From: an uncultured Clostridia bacterium
Lineage (GTDB): Bacteria > Bacillota > Clostridia > TANB77 > CAG-508
Length of the DNA stretch: 40,212 nucleotides
NCBI GenBank assembly: GCA_934167225.1
Contig: CAKPLD010000005.1
Coordinates: 1-40,212, forward strand
Direction: 5' to 3'
Shown here: one piece after another, positions 17,097 through 26,081 of the stretch
How the letters are laid out: the number at the start of each line of letters is the position of its first letter
Numbering within the stretch: position 1 is the first letter of the stretch
The notes under the pieces: generated by a model
Databases searched by the model: none
What the model saw: the letters and a program-made list of their open reading frames with translations, nothing else
What the model was told of the DNA's origin: nothing
Made by a program: the position numbers and the translations under genes

Positions 17097-17125
17097 TATA
17101 TATTACATTTTTAGACAAATGTCAA
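17097..17125 (-). promoter_or_regulatory. Sigma-A promoter of ftsA-ftsZ
   Basis: On the minus strand a perfect TTGACA (17125-17120), 17 bp, and TATATA (17102-17097), 43 nt before the ftsA ATG. A WalR-type repeat array starts 8 bp upstream of the -35. Confidence 0.7.
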
Positions 17126-17132
17126 TAGAATT

Positions 17133-17171
17133 TGTTATATTTTTGTAATAAATTTGTAATAAATTTGTAAT
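17133..17171 (+). promoter_or_regulatory. WalR/YycF-type direct repeats upstream of ftsA
   Basis: TGTTAT at 17133 and TGTAAT at 17144, 17155 and 17166 form four hexamers with exact 5-bp spacing, all fitting TGTWAH-N5-TGTWAH. In Bacillus subtilis ftsAZ is a known WalR-linked target. The array has the same orientation and nearly the same distance to the promoter as the one upstream of pilMN. Confidence 0.62.
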
Positions 17172-17216
17172 ATCTTTTTTCCATTTTATGGAAATTTCTT
17201 TTATTTTTATGTAACC

Positions 17217-17612
17217 TTAATTCTGTTTTGCTTGATTTTTATTTGCTTTCTTTAATTTGTATTCATCATATTTTTTTGACCATTTGTCTATGTAATATTT
17301 TCTTATGAATGTTAAATTCAAAAACATTCTTCCAACAAAAACAACGATTGCTGCTAAATAAATATCTACATTTAGTTTATTGCCTAAATATGTTAATAGC
17401 ATTGATAATATGCTATTACAAAAAAATCCTGATATAAATACTTTAAAATCAAATTCGCCTTTTAGGGTTCCTGTTATTCCTCCAAAAACAGAATCTAGTG
17501 CCGCAATTATTGCTATTGCTAAATAACTTGAATATGAATATGATATTATTGGAGCATTTATTCCAACTAGTGCTCCTAATATACATCCTATAATAATAGC
17601 TATAAATAACAT
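17217..17612 (-). CDS. sbp: Small basic protein Sbp (DUF1290)
   Basis: A 131-residue membrane protein of the Sbp family found next to ftsA in many Firmicutes. Four hydrophobic segments are seen; the motifs ALDSVFGGITGTLKGEFD and GRMFLNLTFIRKYYID are typical. The C-terminal 30 residues are Lys rich and probably cytoplasmic. Its molecular role is unknown. It lies between the DUF881 pair and ftsA, and a terminator-free gap of 163 bp with the ftsA promoter follows. Confidence 0.88.
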   Translation of the reverse strand: MLFIAIIIGCILGALVGINAPIISYSYSSYLAIAIIAALDSVFGGITGTLKGEFDFKVFISGFFCNSILSMLLTYLGNKLNVDIYLAAIVVFVGRMFLNLTFIRKYYIDKWSKKYDEYKLKKANKNQAKQN

Positions 17613-17639
17613 TTTTTACCTCCATTAAATTATTAAAAT

Positions 17640-18377
17640 TTATTTTTCGTCTTTACTTTCTTTTTCCTGCATATATTTTGTTTCAAAATCACCTGTATAT
17701 TTAGGAATTGTGACTTTTTTATTTCTTTCAATATCTGCTTTAATTCCACTCGTATTTAACTGCTCAACAAATCCACCTTTTCCAAATAAACTGCTTTCTA
17801 AATATGAGCTGTTTCCAATTGCTTTTATCTCATATGTGTCTGTTCTTAAATATTTACTATTTATTTTTATAGAACCTCCAACATCTGCCATGTCTGTTGA
17901 ATTTACAATTCTTTCATCATTTATTGAAATTGCCTCTGCTCCAGCATCTTTTAAGTAATTTACTATATATACTAAATCTATTGAAGATATTGCCGTAATT
18001 TCTTCTTCGTCTCCTAATTCATCTTCTGTTTTTTGCCTTAAACTAATTACCACTCCTTCTCCCTCAACATCTGTTTTTCCTAATATTAAGTTCAAATTTT
18101 CCAATTCTGATTCTAATGTTTCTTTGGTTTTTTCGTCTGATGTACTCTCTTCTTTGTATGTTTGAAGTGTATTTGAGGTTTCCTCGTGTTTTGCTTTTGT
18201 TTCTTCATATTTGGTTTTCCAGTTTGTTAGTTCTTGCCTTAGCTCTGCTTCTTGCATAGAATCTATATTTGATTCTTGCGATTCTTGAACTACTTTAAAT
18301 TGCATAAATATTATCATGACAAGTAAAAAACACACCAGGCTTATTGTTATAATCATACTGATTTTTCCTTTTTTCAC
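17640..18377 (-). CDS. DUF881 family protein (YlxW/YlxX-like), second of a pair
   Basis: A 245-residue protein with an N-terminal membrane helix (8-28), a coiled coil of Glu/Lys-rich heptads (about 35-100), and a DUF881 domain with LNLILGKTDVEGEGVVISL, DLVYIVNYLKDAGAEAISIN and ERIVNSTD. In Bacillus subtilis two such genes lie between divIB and sbp, as here. They are thought to relate to the division or cell-wall cluster, but no activity is established. It starts 31 nt after its paralogue. Confidence 0.88.
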   Translation of the reverse strand: MKKGKISMIITISLVCFLLVMIIFMQFKVVQESQESNIDSMQEAELRQELTNWKTKYEETKAKHEETSNTLQTYKEESTSDEKTKETLESELENLNLILGKTDVEGEGVVISLRQKTEDELGDEEEITAISSIDLVYIVNYLKDAGAEAISINDERIVNSTDMADVGGSIKINSKYLRTDTYEIKAIGNSSYLESSLFGKGGFVEQLNTSGIKADIERNKKVTIPKYTGDFETKYMQEKESKDEK

Positions 18378-18408
18378 TTACTTTTCAGCTCCTCTCTTTC
18401 TTAAACTT

Positions 18409-19122
18409 TTATTTTACTGTTTTGGCATATTTAAAGTTTATAACTCCTGTAAATTTTGGTATTTCGATATTAGAATTTTTCTTAAAATCAACTATTTTTC
18501 CAGAAGTTGTTTTAAAATATTCCAAGGTTGACCCAGGCCTATTTAATGTTGTTAAAAGTTCTTGTAACCCAATTGCAGAAATCTGTATTGGTGAATTTAT
18601 TTTTTTCCCATTTACTACAATTACATTTCCATCACACGATATAGCCGATGTTCCAACAATTCTTTCTCCATTTATTGCAATTGCTTCTGCTCCGGCATTT
18701 TTCATTTCATTTACTACTTGCAATACATTTTCAGCATGAACAAGATAGTTTGATTGGTCAATCGCGCTAGCATCACTTTTTCCATCTGTTAAAGTTACTA
18801 TAACTCCTTCTCCTGTAACATCTGTATTTCCCAATATTAAATTTGCTTGTTTTATCTGACTTTCTAAGTCTGTTAGCTCTGAATTATTGTTTGTGGCACC
18901 TTCTCTTTCTTTTTCAAGTTCTTTTTCTGTTCTTTGAAGTGCAGAATATTCATTTTCGTATTTTTCTTTCATTTTTAGGACCTGTGATTTTAGTTCATTT
19001 TGCTTCTGACTTCCAGATACTGTTGAACCATTGTTATTTACCGTGTTTATTTGAATACAAATTTCTATAGTTAGTATAAAACACATTATGCCTAGTATTA
19101 TAGCTTCCGCTTTTTTACTCAT
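18409..19122 (-). CDS. DUF881 family protein (YlxW/YlxX-like), first of a pair
   Basis: A 237-residue paralogue of the following gene with the same plan: an N-terminal membrane helix, a coiled coil (about 40-90), and a DUF881 domain with ANLILGNTDVTGEGVIVTL, NEMKNAGAEAIAING and ERIVGTSAI. The extracytoplasmic domain probably works beside DivIB. It lies between ftsQ and its paralogue. The function is unknown and the call rests on family resemblance and synteny. Confidence 0.88.
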   Translation of the reverse strand: MSKKAEAIILGIMCFILTIEICIQINTVNNNGSTVSGSQKQNELKSQVLKMKEKYENEYSALQRTEKELEKEREGATNNNSELTDLESQIKQANLILGNTDVTGEGVIVTLTDGKSDASAIDQSNYLVHAENVLQVVNEMKNAGAEAIAINGERIVGTSAISCDGNVIVVNGKKINSPIQISAIGLQELLTTLNRPGSTLEYFKTTSGKIVDFKKNSNIEIPKFTGVINFKYAKTVK

Positions 19123-19177
19123 AATTTTTCATTCCTTTCTTTTTTAAGTTGTTCATTCTGGACTCCTTCTGGATCTT

Positions 19178-20248
19178 TTATTCCTCTCTAAAATAAGGCT
19201 TAAATCCTGCACCTAAATCCCCATTTACAAATACTGTTCCAGATTTTCCTTCTTCGTTTTCTAGAATTTTTTGTATGTATAGCATTTTATTGGTTAAATT
19301 TGTTGTATCTCCTATATTTATTTTTTTATTTTTGCTTTCTAAGTATAAAACATAATTCTCTTTATTTTCTGTATTTATTTCTGTAATTAGTTTGTCTATA
19401 TTTATTGCTTTTGCTGAATCTATTATTTTTATTATATCATTTAACTTTTCTAAATCCTCTGTTTTTAACCTTTTTTCGCTCATCATTTCATTTTCTTTTA
19501 TAGATAGACCAACTATTATCGGTACATCTTTTTTCTCTGCCGAATTTTCCAATAAATAGCCATTTTTGTCTATGTAAACATAGCTATTTATTAAATTTAT
19601 TTGATATTTTACAGTTCTTTCTTCTACCTCTATTTTTACAGTTCCTGGCAATTTTCTTTTTATGTTTACATTTTCAATATATGTATTTTCTTTTATTTTT
19701 TGCACAACTGTGTTATTAAATTTAAAAATATTTTCACCTTTTTTTAGTTCTGATAAACCTATTATTGTACTAGTCGGAACTTTATTATTTCCTTCTACCG
19801 ATATTTCTGTTATATTGAATATTGGTGCAGTTAAGCCTAGAACTATAATTATTGCAACCAATATTACTATACTAAAAAATCCTATTAGTTTTTTGTTTAC
19901 TTTTTTCTTTTTTCTTTTCGACTTATTTTTTTTATCTTTTTTTTGTTCTATTTTTTTGTTTCTTTCTTTATTCTTTTTTTTATCTTTTTTCTTCTTTTTC
20001 TTTTTTTCTTTTGGTTCATTTATCCCTAATACAATTTCACTATTAAAGCTGAATATTTCATCATCTTTTTCTTGGTCTTTTTGTTTTTCTTCCAAGTGTT
20101 TCCCTATACTTTTTCTTTTTTCTGTCTTTGCATGACTTTCTTTTCCATTTATTCTTTTTGTTACAAATACTTTTTTTTCTCCATTTGTTTCATTATCTAT
20201 TTCTTCATCTGAAAAATATAAAGTTCTTCCATCTTTACTTATATTCAT
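19178..20248 (-). CDS. ftsQ: Cell division protein FtsQ/DivIB
   Basis: I use the ATG at 20248 (356 residues) because GAAGGTG lies just upstream; a longer TTG-started frame exists but has no ribosome site. Residues 1 to about 120 form a very Lys-rich cytoplasmic region, then one membrane helix (LIGFFSIVILVAIIIVLGLT), a POTRA domain (ITEISVEGNNKVPTSTII), and the FtsQ/DivIB beta domain (YVYIDKNGYLLENS). The protein belongs to the divisome complex with FtsL and DivIC. It is the first gene of the division cluster after a terminator-like hairpin. Confidence 0.85.
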   Translation of the reverse strand: MNISKDGRTLYFSDEEIDNETNGEKKVFVTKRINGKESHAKTEKRKSIGKHLEEKQKDQEKDDEIFSFNSEIVLGINEPKEKKKKKKKDKKKNKERNKKIEQKKDKKNKSKRKKKKVNKKLIGFFSIVILVAIIIVLGLTAPIFNITEISVEGNNKVPTSTIIGLSELKKGENIFKFNNTVVQKIKENTYIENVNIKRKLPGTVKIEVEERTVKYQINLINSYVYIDKNGYLLENSAEKKDVPIIVGLSIKENEMMSEKRLKTEDLEKLNDIIKIIDSAKAINIDKLITEINTENKENYVLYLESKNKKINIGDTTNLTNKMLYIQKILENEEGKSGTVFVNGDLGAGFKPYFREE

Positions 20249-20291
20249 TTTTTCACCTTCTTTTACGTATTTTATTTTACAATAAATGTAA

Positions 20292-20321
20292 AAAAATAGC
20301 AAGATTTTTCTTGTTATTTTT
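20292..20321. terminator. Hairpin upstream of ftsQ
   Basis: A 12-bp stem with one G-T pair (20292-20303 with 20310-20321) has a 6-nt loop and a T-run on the minus strand. It looks like the end of an operon that once lay upstream and would insulate ftsQ from readthrough. A weak promoter (TTGCTA, 17 bp, TAAAAT at 20302-20274) overlaps it. Confidence 0.5.
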
Positions 20322-20340
20322 ACATAGTTTTGATTTCATA

Positions 20341-20590
20341 GTTGCAGTTCACGGCCTTTAAATTGTAGAGTAGGTTCGAATTAGAATAATTATTAATTTT
20401 TGGGGGATTAATGTGTGATTGAAGGACTTTTAGAGCTTATTAGCAGAATTTTTGGAAAGAGTTCATGCTCCGCCATGGAAGGGTGCCAAAAATAATGCTT
20501 ATAAGCTCTTAAAGTCCGTATTGAGCCATTAATCCCCAAAAAATTAATAATTATTCTAATTCGAACCGGTTTTAATATATGTGTACTGAT
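20341..20590. mobile_element. MITE-like palindromic element, copy A
   Basis: The 195-bp core 20373-20567 differs from copy B (35371-35565) at only three positions and has the same length. Its outer arms (GGTTCGAATTAGAATAATTA and complement) and inner arms pair, so the whole unit can fold into one long hairpin. The left end starts GTTGCAGTTCAC, a variant of copy B's GTTACAATTCAC; the right end has diverged and no target duplication is visible, so the right limit is approximate. It fills most of the 397-bp gap between ftsQ and the next gene and encodes no credible protein. Confidence 0.75.
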
Positions 20591-20645
20591 TTTTATCTTT
20601 ACTTTGTATACAATAGTACATATTCGTAATGAAAGGAAGTAAAAT

Positions 20646-20825
20646 ATGGACAAATTAAAAATAGAAAAAAACGCAAAAACGAATGATAGTGTTACACGTA
20701 CTATACGAATAAGTGGTTCTACCTTTGATAAAATTAGTGAGTTAGCTACTCAATATCAGGTAAGTTTTAATTGTGTTGTTAATCAAATAATCGAATTTGG
20801 TTTACATCATTTATCAGAAAATTAG
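20646..20825 (+). CDS. Small ribbon-helix-helix DNA-binding protein
   Basis: A 59-residue ORF with AAAGGAAG 6-8 nt before the ATG. After a basic 15-residue arm it shows VTRTIRISGSTFDKISELA, a beta strand then helix A, and VSFNCVVNQIIEFGLHHL, helix B, the plan of Arc/CopG repressors. It probably binds an operator as a dimer. No toxin or other partner is next to it: a MITE-like element lies upstream and a terminator shared with gatB downstream. The target is unknown. Confidence 0.75.
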   Translation: MDKLKIEKNAKTNDSVTRTIRISGSTFDKISELATQYQVSFNCVVNQIIEFGLHHLSEN

Positions 20826-20826
20826 A

Positions 20827-20855
20827 AAAACGAGAGCATGTTTCGCTCTCGTTTT
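20827..20855. terminator. Bidirectional terminator between RHH gene and gatB
   Basis: An 11-bp stem (20827-20837 with 20845-20855), AAAACGAGAGC paired with its complement, has a 7-nt loop. A-run and T-run flanks let it serve both converging genes. Confidence 0.85.
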
Positions 20856-20857
20856 CA

Positions 20858-22300
20858 CTATTTATTTATTTCTGCAACAAACATTTCATTAAGCATCTTT
20901 GGATTTGCTTTACCTTTAGTTTCTTTCATTGCTTGACCAACTAAGAAACCTAAAGCTCTATCTTTTCCAGCTTTAAAATCGGCTACAGATTGTGGATTGT
21001 TTTCCAAAACTTTTAAAACAACTTCTTTAATTGCTCCTTCATCTGAAATTTGTATCCAACCCTTTTCTTTAATAATTTCTTCTGGTTCTCTTGGGTTTTC
21101 AAACATTTCTGTTACTACCTTTTTAGCTATACTAGAGCTTATTGTTCCTTTATCTATTAAAGTAACAAGATTTGCTAAATGTTTAGCAGTAAATGGAATT
21201 TCGTTTGGTTCCATTTCTTTTTCATTTAATATTCTAGAAATATCCGAAATTATCCAGTTACAAACGGCTTTGTGATTATTGCAAAGTTTGCTTGCTTCTT
21301 CAAATAGATTTGATAAATATTTAGAAGAAACAATAATTCTAGCGTCCTTTTCAGACATTTTGTATTCATTTATATATCTTTCGTGTCTGCTTTCTGGTAA
21401 TTCTGGTAAGTTCTTTCTAACATTTTCTATATATTCATCAGATAATTTAATTGCTACCAAATCTGGATCTGGGAAATATCTGTAATCTTGAGCATCTTCT
21501 TTGTCTCTCATTGGGAAAGTTTTACCTGAAACATCATCCCATCTTAAAGTTTCTTGCTCAATTACTCCACCATCTTCTAGTACATCTATTTGTCTTTCTA
21601 CTTCGTATTCAATTGCTCTTGTTATACTTCTAAAAGAGTTCATATTTTTCATTTCTGTACGAGTTCCAAGTTTGGTATCAGTTTTCTTTTTAACAGAAAC
21701 ATTTACATCTGCTCTTAATGACCCTTCTTGCATTTTGCAATCTGATACCTCTATATATTCCAAAATTGATTTTAACTTTTTAAGGTATTTATCAACTTCT
21801 TCGCTTGATGATAAATCTGGTTCTGAAACCATTTCTATTAAAGGCACTCCAGCTCTGTTTAAATCCACTAAGCTTCCTCCACCAAACTCATCATGGTTTA
21901 ATTTTCCCGCATCCTCTTCTATGTGAATTCTAAGTAATCTTATTTTCTTTTTATTTCCATCTTTATCATCTATTTCGATATATCCATGCTCACAAAGTGG
22001 TTTGTCAAATTGAGAAATTTGATAAGATTTTGGTAAATCTGGATAATAATAATTTTTTCTATCATTCTTACTATTTTTTGATATTTCACAATTTGTTGCT
22101 AGCCCTGCTTTTACAGCATATTCAACAACTTTTTCATTTAAAACAGGAAGCGTTCCTGGCATTGCCATACAAATTGGGCATGTATGTGTATTTGGACTTG
22201 CTCCAAATGATGTTGGACACGAACAGAATATCTTTGTTTTTGTTGATAATTCTGCGTGCACTTCTAGTCCTATTACTACTTCATAGTCTTCTCTTGACAT
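20858..22300 (-). CDS. gatB: Aspartyl/glutamyl-tRNA amidotransferase subunit B (GatB)
   Basis: A 480-residue GatB from the ATG at 22300, chosen because GGAGG is 8 nt upstream; the ATG at 22306 is only 2 nt from it. It begins EDYEVVIGLEVHAELSTKTK with the CSCPTSFGASPNTHTCPIC zinc-binding region, DLNRAGVPLIEMVSEPD, and the C-terminal YqeY-like tail. GatB activates the carboxyl of misacylated Asp-tRNA(Asn) or Glu-tRNA(Gln) for amidation with ammonia from GatA. It is last in aspS-gatC-gatA-gatB. A REP-like palindrome lies between gatA and gatB. Confidence 0.97.
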   Translation of the reverse strand: MSREDYEVVIGLEVHAELSTKTKIFCSCPTSFGASPNTHTCPICMAMPGTLPVLNEKVVEYAVKAGLATNCEISKNSKNDRKNYYYPDLPKSYQISQFDKPLCEHGYIEIDDKDGNKKKIRLLRIHIEEDAGKLNHDEFGGGSLVDLNRAGVPLIEMVSEPDLSSSEEVDKYLKKLKSILEYIEVSDCKMQEGSLRADVNVSVKKKTDTKLGTRTEMKNMNSFRSITRAIEYEVERQIDVLEDGGVIEQETLRWDDVSGKTFPMRDKEDAQDYRYFPDPDLVAIKLSDEYIENVRKNLPELPESRHERYINEYKMSEKDARIIVSSKYLSNLFEEASKLCNNHKAVCNWIISDISRILNEKEMEPNEIPFTAKHLANLVTLIDKGTISSSIAKKVVTEMFENPREPEEIIKEKGWIQISDEGAIKEVVLKVLENNPQSVADFKAGKDRALGFLVGQAMKETKGKANPKMLNEMFVAEINK

Positions 22301-22316
22301 TTTCATTTCCTCCTTC

Positions 22317-22379
22317 TCCCCATTTGGGGACGGTTCTTAAATGGGGAATCCCCAATAGAGAACCGTCCCCAAATGGGGA
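22317..22379. repeat. REP-like palindrome, copy 2
   Basis: Same element as at 13020: 31-bp arms (22317-22347 and 22349-22379) around a central A. The inner five bases of the left arm read TAAAT where the right arm implies CTATT, giving three mismatches. It lies between gatA and the gatB ribosome site. Confidence 0.85.
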
Positions 22380-22388
22380 ATTGATTCT

Positions 22389-23858
22389 TTATTTTTTAAA
22401 TTCTGGTTTATAATTTTCTCTAAATTTAACCTTTTGCTCAAAAGTATATGCTACATTTAAAATCTTTTCTTCTTCGAATTTGTTTCCAATTAATTGCATA
22501 CCAACTGGCATACCTTCACTATCTACTCCACATGGGATAGAGATTGCTGGAACACCTGCAATATTTATAGAAACTGTACATATATCTGCTAAATACATTT
22601 CTAGTGGATTGTTTGATTTTTCCCCAATATTGAATGCTGTAACAGGTGAAGTTGGTGTTAAGATTACATCATATTTTTCAAATGCCTTGCTAAATTCGTT
22701 TGAAACAAGTGTACGAACTTGCTGTGCTTTTTTGTAGTATGCGTCATAATATCCTGATGATAATACATATGTTCCAAGTATGATTCTTCTTTTTACTTCG
22801 TCTCCAAATCCTTCGCTTCGTGATTTTTTGTAGATTTCTTTTAAATTAGAAAATTCTTTAGTTCTATATCCATATCTTATTCCATCAAATCTACCTAAGT
22901 TTGAACTTGCTTCGGCACAAGCGATTATATAGTATGTTGCTAGTGCATATTTTGCAACGTCTAATGAAAATTCTTCAACTTCTGCTCCTAATTCTTTGTA
23001 TGTTTCAATTGCTTTTGTAAGTTCTTTTTTTACTTCTTCATTTATTCCTTCTCCAAAGAATTCTTTTGGAACTCCTATTTTTATACCTTTTACATCATTT
23101 TTTAATGCTTTTGTATAATCTTTTTTCTCTATTTGCTCAGATGTTGTGTCTTTCTCGTCATGTCCTGCAATTAAATTTAAAAGCATTGCACTGTCTCTAA
23201 CGTCTTTAGTTATAGGTCCTATTTGGTCTAGACTTGAAGCAAATGCAACTAGTCCATATCTTGAAACTAAACCATAAGTTGGTTTTAGCCCTACAACCCC
23301 ACATAGTGAAGATGGCTGACGTATACTTCCACCAGTGTCTGATCCTAATGCCCATGGCACCATGTTTGCTGCAACAGCTGCTGCTGATCCTCCTGATGAA
23401 CCACCTGGAACTTTATTTAAATTCCAAGGATTCTTTGTTTTCTTGAAATATGAACTTTCTGTTGAACTTCCCATAGCAAATTCGTCCATATTTAATTTTC
23501 CTAATGAGATAATATTTTCGTCTTTTAATTTTTCTATAACTGTTGCATCATATGGTGCAACAAAGTTTTCTAGCATTTTTGAAGAACATGTTGTTTTTGT
23601 TCCTTTTATACACATATTATCTTTTATTCCTATTGGAATTCCTGCATATTCACCTAATTTTTCACCATTATCTATTTTTTGTTGGATATTTTCAGCTTGT
23701 TTTTTGGCTTCTTCTAAATATGTCGTTACAAAAGCCTCTACTTCTGGCTCTTTTTCTTTTATTCTATCACAATAACTTTCTAGTATTTCTTTTATTGTTA
23801 GCTCTTTGCTTTCTAATTTTTGTTGTAATTCATGAACTGTTAACTCTGTTATATTCAT
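22389..23858 (-). CDS. gatA: Aspartyl/glutamyl-tRNA amidotransferase subunit A (GatA)
   Basis: A 489-residue amidase-signature protein from the ATG at 23858, which has AGGAGG 7-8 nt upstream; a longer frame to 23894 lacks support. It hydrolyses glutamine and channels ammonia to GatB. The catalytic Lys79 (GIKDN), cis-Ser154 (PGGSSGGS) and nucleophile Ser178 (GSDTGGSIRQP) are all present. The length is standard. It follows gatC after a 122-bp gap, longer than the other spacings in the operon, with a weak hairpin (GGGACCAA/TTGGTCTC arms at 23887-23912). Confidence 0.97.
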   Translation of the reverse strand: MNITELTVHELQQKLESKELTIKEILESYCDRIKEKEPEVEAFVTTYLEEAKKQAENIQQKIDNGEKLGEYAGIPIGIKDNMCIKGTKTTCSSKMLENFVAPYDATVIEKLKDENIISLGKLNMDEFAMGSSTESSYFKKTKNPWNLNKVPGGSSGGSAAAVAANMVPWALGSDTGGSIRQPSSLCGVVGLKPTYGLVSRYGLVAFASSLDQIGPITKDVRDSAMLLNLIAGHDEKDTTSEQIEKKDYTKALKNDVKGIKIGVPKEFFGEGINEEVKKELTKAIETYKELGAEVEEFSLDVAKYALATYYIIACAEASSNLGRFDGIRYGYRTKEFSNLKEIYKKSRSEGFGDEVKRRIILGTYVLSSGYYDAYYKKAQQVRTLVSNEFSKAFEKYDVILTPTSPVTAFNIGEKSNNPLEMYLADICTVSINIAGVPAISIPCGVDSEGMPVGMQLIGNKFEEEKILNVAYTFEQKVKFRENYKPEFKK

Positions 23859-23980
23859 TATTTTACCTCCTTGCTCTTCTGGTTTTGGGACCAATAAGGT
23901 TGTTTTTGGTCTCTTTTTATATTTTACTTATTATTTTTTTCGTAATGGAACCAAATAAACTATGATCCCTATTACAAATA

Positions 23981-24268
23981 TTAATTTATAACCTTAGGTA
24001 TTTTAAACATATTTAATTCCTTAGAAGGAGCATTAGCAAGCAATAGCTCATTATCTTCAAATACCTTAATTTCATCTTTTCTGAATCTGTTTTTTGCTTC
24101 ATTAGCACCTATTGTTATATCTAAATTATCAACTGGTGCATTATTAACAACTTCTGCGAAATTTAAAATATCTTGTAAGTTTGCTAAATAGTTGTCTATT
24201 TCTTCTTCTTTTAAAGTCAATTGTGCTAAATTTGCAATGTGCAAAAGTTCTTCTTTACTAACTTTCAT
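23981..24268 (-). CDS. gatC: Aspartyl/glutamyl-tRNA amidotransferase subunit C (GatC)
   Basis: A 95-residue GatC that wraps around GatA and GatB to stabilise the complex. It starts MKVSKEELLHIANLAQLTLKEEE, the usual N-terminal helix, and contains LANLQDILNFAEVVNNAPVDN and a C-terminal NRFRKDE segment. The length is normal. AGGAGG precedes the ATG. It is 14 nt downstream of aspS. Confidence 0.95.
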   Translation of the reverse strand: MKVSKEELLHIANLAQLTLKEEEIDNYLANLQDILNFAEVVNNAPVDNLDITIGANEAKNRFRKDEIKVFEDNELLLANAPSKELNMFKIPKVIN

Positions 24269-24282
24269 GGTAATACCTCCTA

Positions 24283-26031
24283 TTATTTTTTCAAAATTTC
24301 TATGTGTACGTCTCTTAATTGTTCTCTTTTAACTGTTCCTGGTGCTCCCATCATTAAATCTTCTGCCTTGCTGTTTAATGGGAATGCTATTACTTCTCTT
24401 ATTGTTTCGGAATTTGTAAGAAGCATAAGCATTCTATCTATTCCAGGTGCAATTCCAGCATGTGGTGGTGCACCAAATTGGAATGCTGTATATAATGCTC
24501 CGAATTTTGTTTTTACTTCTTCTTCTGTGTAACCTGCCATACTGAATGCTTTTAGCATTATTTGAATATCGTGGTTTCTTACTGCTCCTGATGATAACTC
24601 AATTCCATTACATACTATATCGTATTGATATGCTAAAATCTCTAATGGATTTTGATTTTCTAGTGCTTCTAATCCACCTTGTGGCATTGAAAATGGATTG
24701 TGGCTAAATGCTAATTTATCATGGTCATCTAGTTCGAACATTGGGAAGTCTATTATCCAGCAGAACTTAAATATGTCTTCATCTATTAAGTTTAGTCTTT
24801 TTCCTAATTCTGTTCTTATTTGACCTGCAAGTTCTGTTGCTCTTTTCTCACTGTCTGCTATAAAGAATATTGTATCTTCTTTTTCCAAATCTGCAAGTTT
24901 TAACAATTCTGATTTTAGCTCATCTGGAATAAATTTGTCTATTGGTCCTTTATAGCTTAGGTCTTCTTGTACTTCTAAGTATCCTAAACCTTTCATTCCA
25001 ATTTTCATAGCATAATCTAACATTTTTTCATGGAATCCCTTTGATAAATGTCCTTTTACTTTTATTGCTCTTACTGTTCTATTCATAAATGGTTTGAATG
25101 TACATTTATTAAAGAATTCTGATAAATCTATTATATATAGTGGGTTTCTTAAATCTGGTTTATCTGATCCATATTTTAACATTGCTTCTTTATATGAAAT
25201 TCTTGGGAATGGGTATTCTGCAATTTTCTTCTTTGAGAATTTTTTAAATGTATTATACATTACAGGTTCTATAACTTTAAATACATCTTCTTGTGTGCTA
25301 AAACTCATTTCCATATCTAATTGATAAAATTCTCCAGGAGCTCTATCTGCTCTTGCATCTTCATCACGGAAGCATGGTGCTATTTGGAAATATTTGTCAA
25401 TTCCAGATACCATAAGTAATTGTTTAAATTGTTGTGGTGCTTGTGGTAGAGCATAAAATTTTCCTGCATGTAATCTACTTGGCACTAAATAGTCTCTTGC
25501 TCCTTCTGGTGATGAACTTGTAAGTATTGGTGTTTGCACTTCCAAAAATCCTTGTTCAATCATTTGTGTTCTTAAGAATTGTAATACTTCTGCACGCATT
25601 TTTAAATTATTTTGTAGCTTTTGTCCTCTTAGGTCTAAATATCTATATTTTAATCTTACATCTTCTCTTACTTCTTGATTTGAATTTACTTCAAATGGTA
25701 AGTTCATTGTTCTTTTTCCTAAGACTTTTATTTCTTCTATATAGATTTCTACTTCTCCTGTTTTTAGTTTTAAATTAATTGTATCTTCTGATCTTTTTCT
25801 TACTGTTCCATATACTGTTACTGCTGATTCTATTGGTATATGTGATATTACATCAACATCTTGTGAGTCCATTGATGTTACAACTTGTGTTATTCCATAC
25901 ATATCTCTAATATCTAGAAATACTAAACCACCTAAGTCTCTTATTGTTTCAACAAACCCTGCAATTCTGACTTTTTTTCCAACATCTTCTAATGATATTT
26001 CATTACAGGTATGTGTTTTTAATTCACTCAT
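24283..26031 (-). CDS. aspS: Aspartyl-tRNA synthetase, bacterial type, probably non-discriminating
   Basis: A 582-residue class II synthetase with an N-terminal OB fold (VRIAGFVETIRDLGGLVFLDIRD), motif 2 FRDEDARADRAPGEFYQLD, a GAD insertion domain, and motif 3 GIAPGIDRMLMLL. It charges tRNA(Asp). The linked gatCAB genes and the SHNPFSMPQ stretch, where many discriminating enzymes have HHPF, suggest that it also charges tRNA(Asn) with Asp for conversion by GatCAB. That specificity is inferred. It is the first gene of the operon, behind a T-box leader. Confidence 0.96.
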   Translation of the reverse strand: MSELKTHTCNEISLEDVGKKVRIAGFVETIRDLGGLVFLDIRDMYGITQVVTSMDSQDVDVISHIPIESAVTVYGTVRKRSEDTINLKLKTGEVEIYIEEIKVLGKRTMNLPFEVNSNQEVREDVRLKYRYLDLRGQKLQNNLKMRAEVLQFLRTQMIEQGFLEVQTPILTSSSPEGARDYLVPSRLHAGKFYALPQAPQQFKQLLMVSGIDKYFQIAPCFRDEDARADRAPGEFYQLDMEMSFSTQEDVFKVIEPVMYNTFKKFSKKKIAEYPFPRISYKEAMLKYGSDKPDLRNPLYIIDLSEFFNKCTFKPFMNRTVRAIKVKGHLSKGFHEKMLDYAMKIGMKGLGYLEVQEDLSYKGPIDKFIPDELKSELLKLADLEKEDTIFFIADSEKRATELAGQIRTELGKRLNLIDEDIFKFCWIIDFPMFELDDHDKLAFSHNPFSMPQGGLEALENQNPLEILAYQYDIVCNGIELSSGAVRNHDIQIMLKAFSMAGYTEEEVKTKFGALYTAFQFGAPPHAGIAPGIDRMLMLLTNSETIREVIAFPLNSKAEDLMMGAPGTVKREQLRDVHIEILKK

Positions 26032-26081
26032 TTTGATTCTCTCCTTTTAAATTTTAGTTTTATTTTTATTTTTGGATAAAC

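Noticed and set aside
20373..20384. GGTTCGAATT in the repeats resembles the T-arm of a tRNA
   Set aside because: No acceptor, D or anticodon arms surround it, and the sequence is explained as the outer arm of the MITE palindrome.
20408..20653. 81-codon minus-strand frame across MITE copy A
   Set aside because: It reads through the palindromic element and has no protein-like composition or ribosome site; copy B carries the same DNA without a matching gene.
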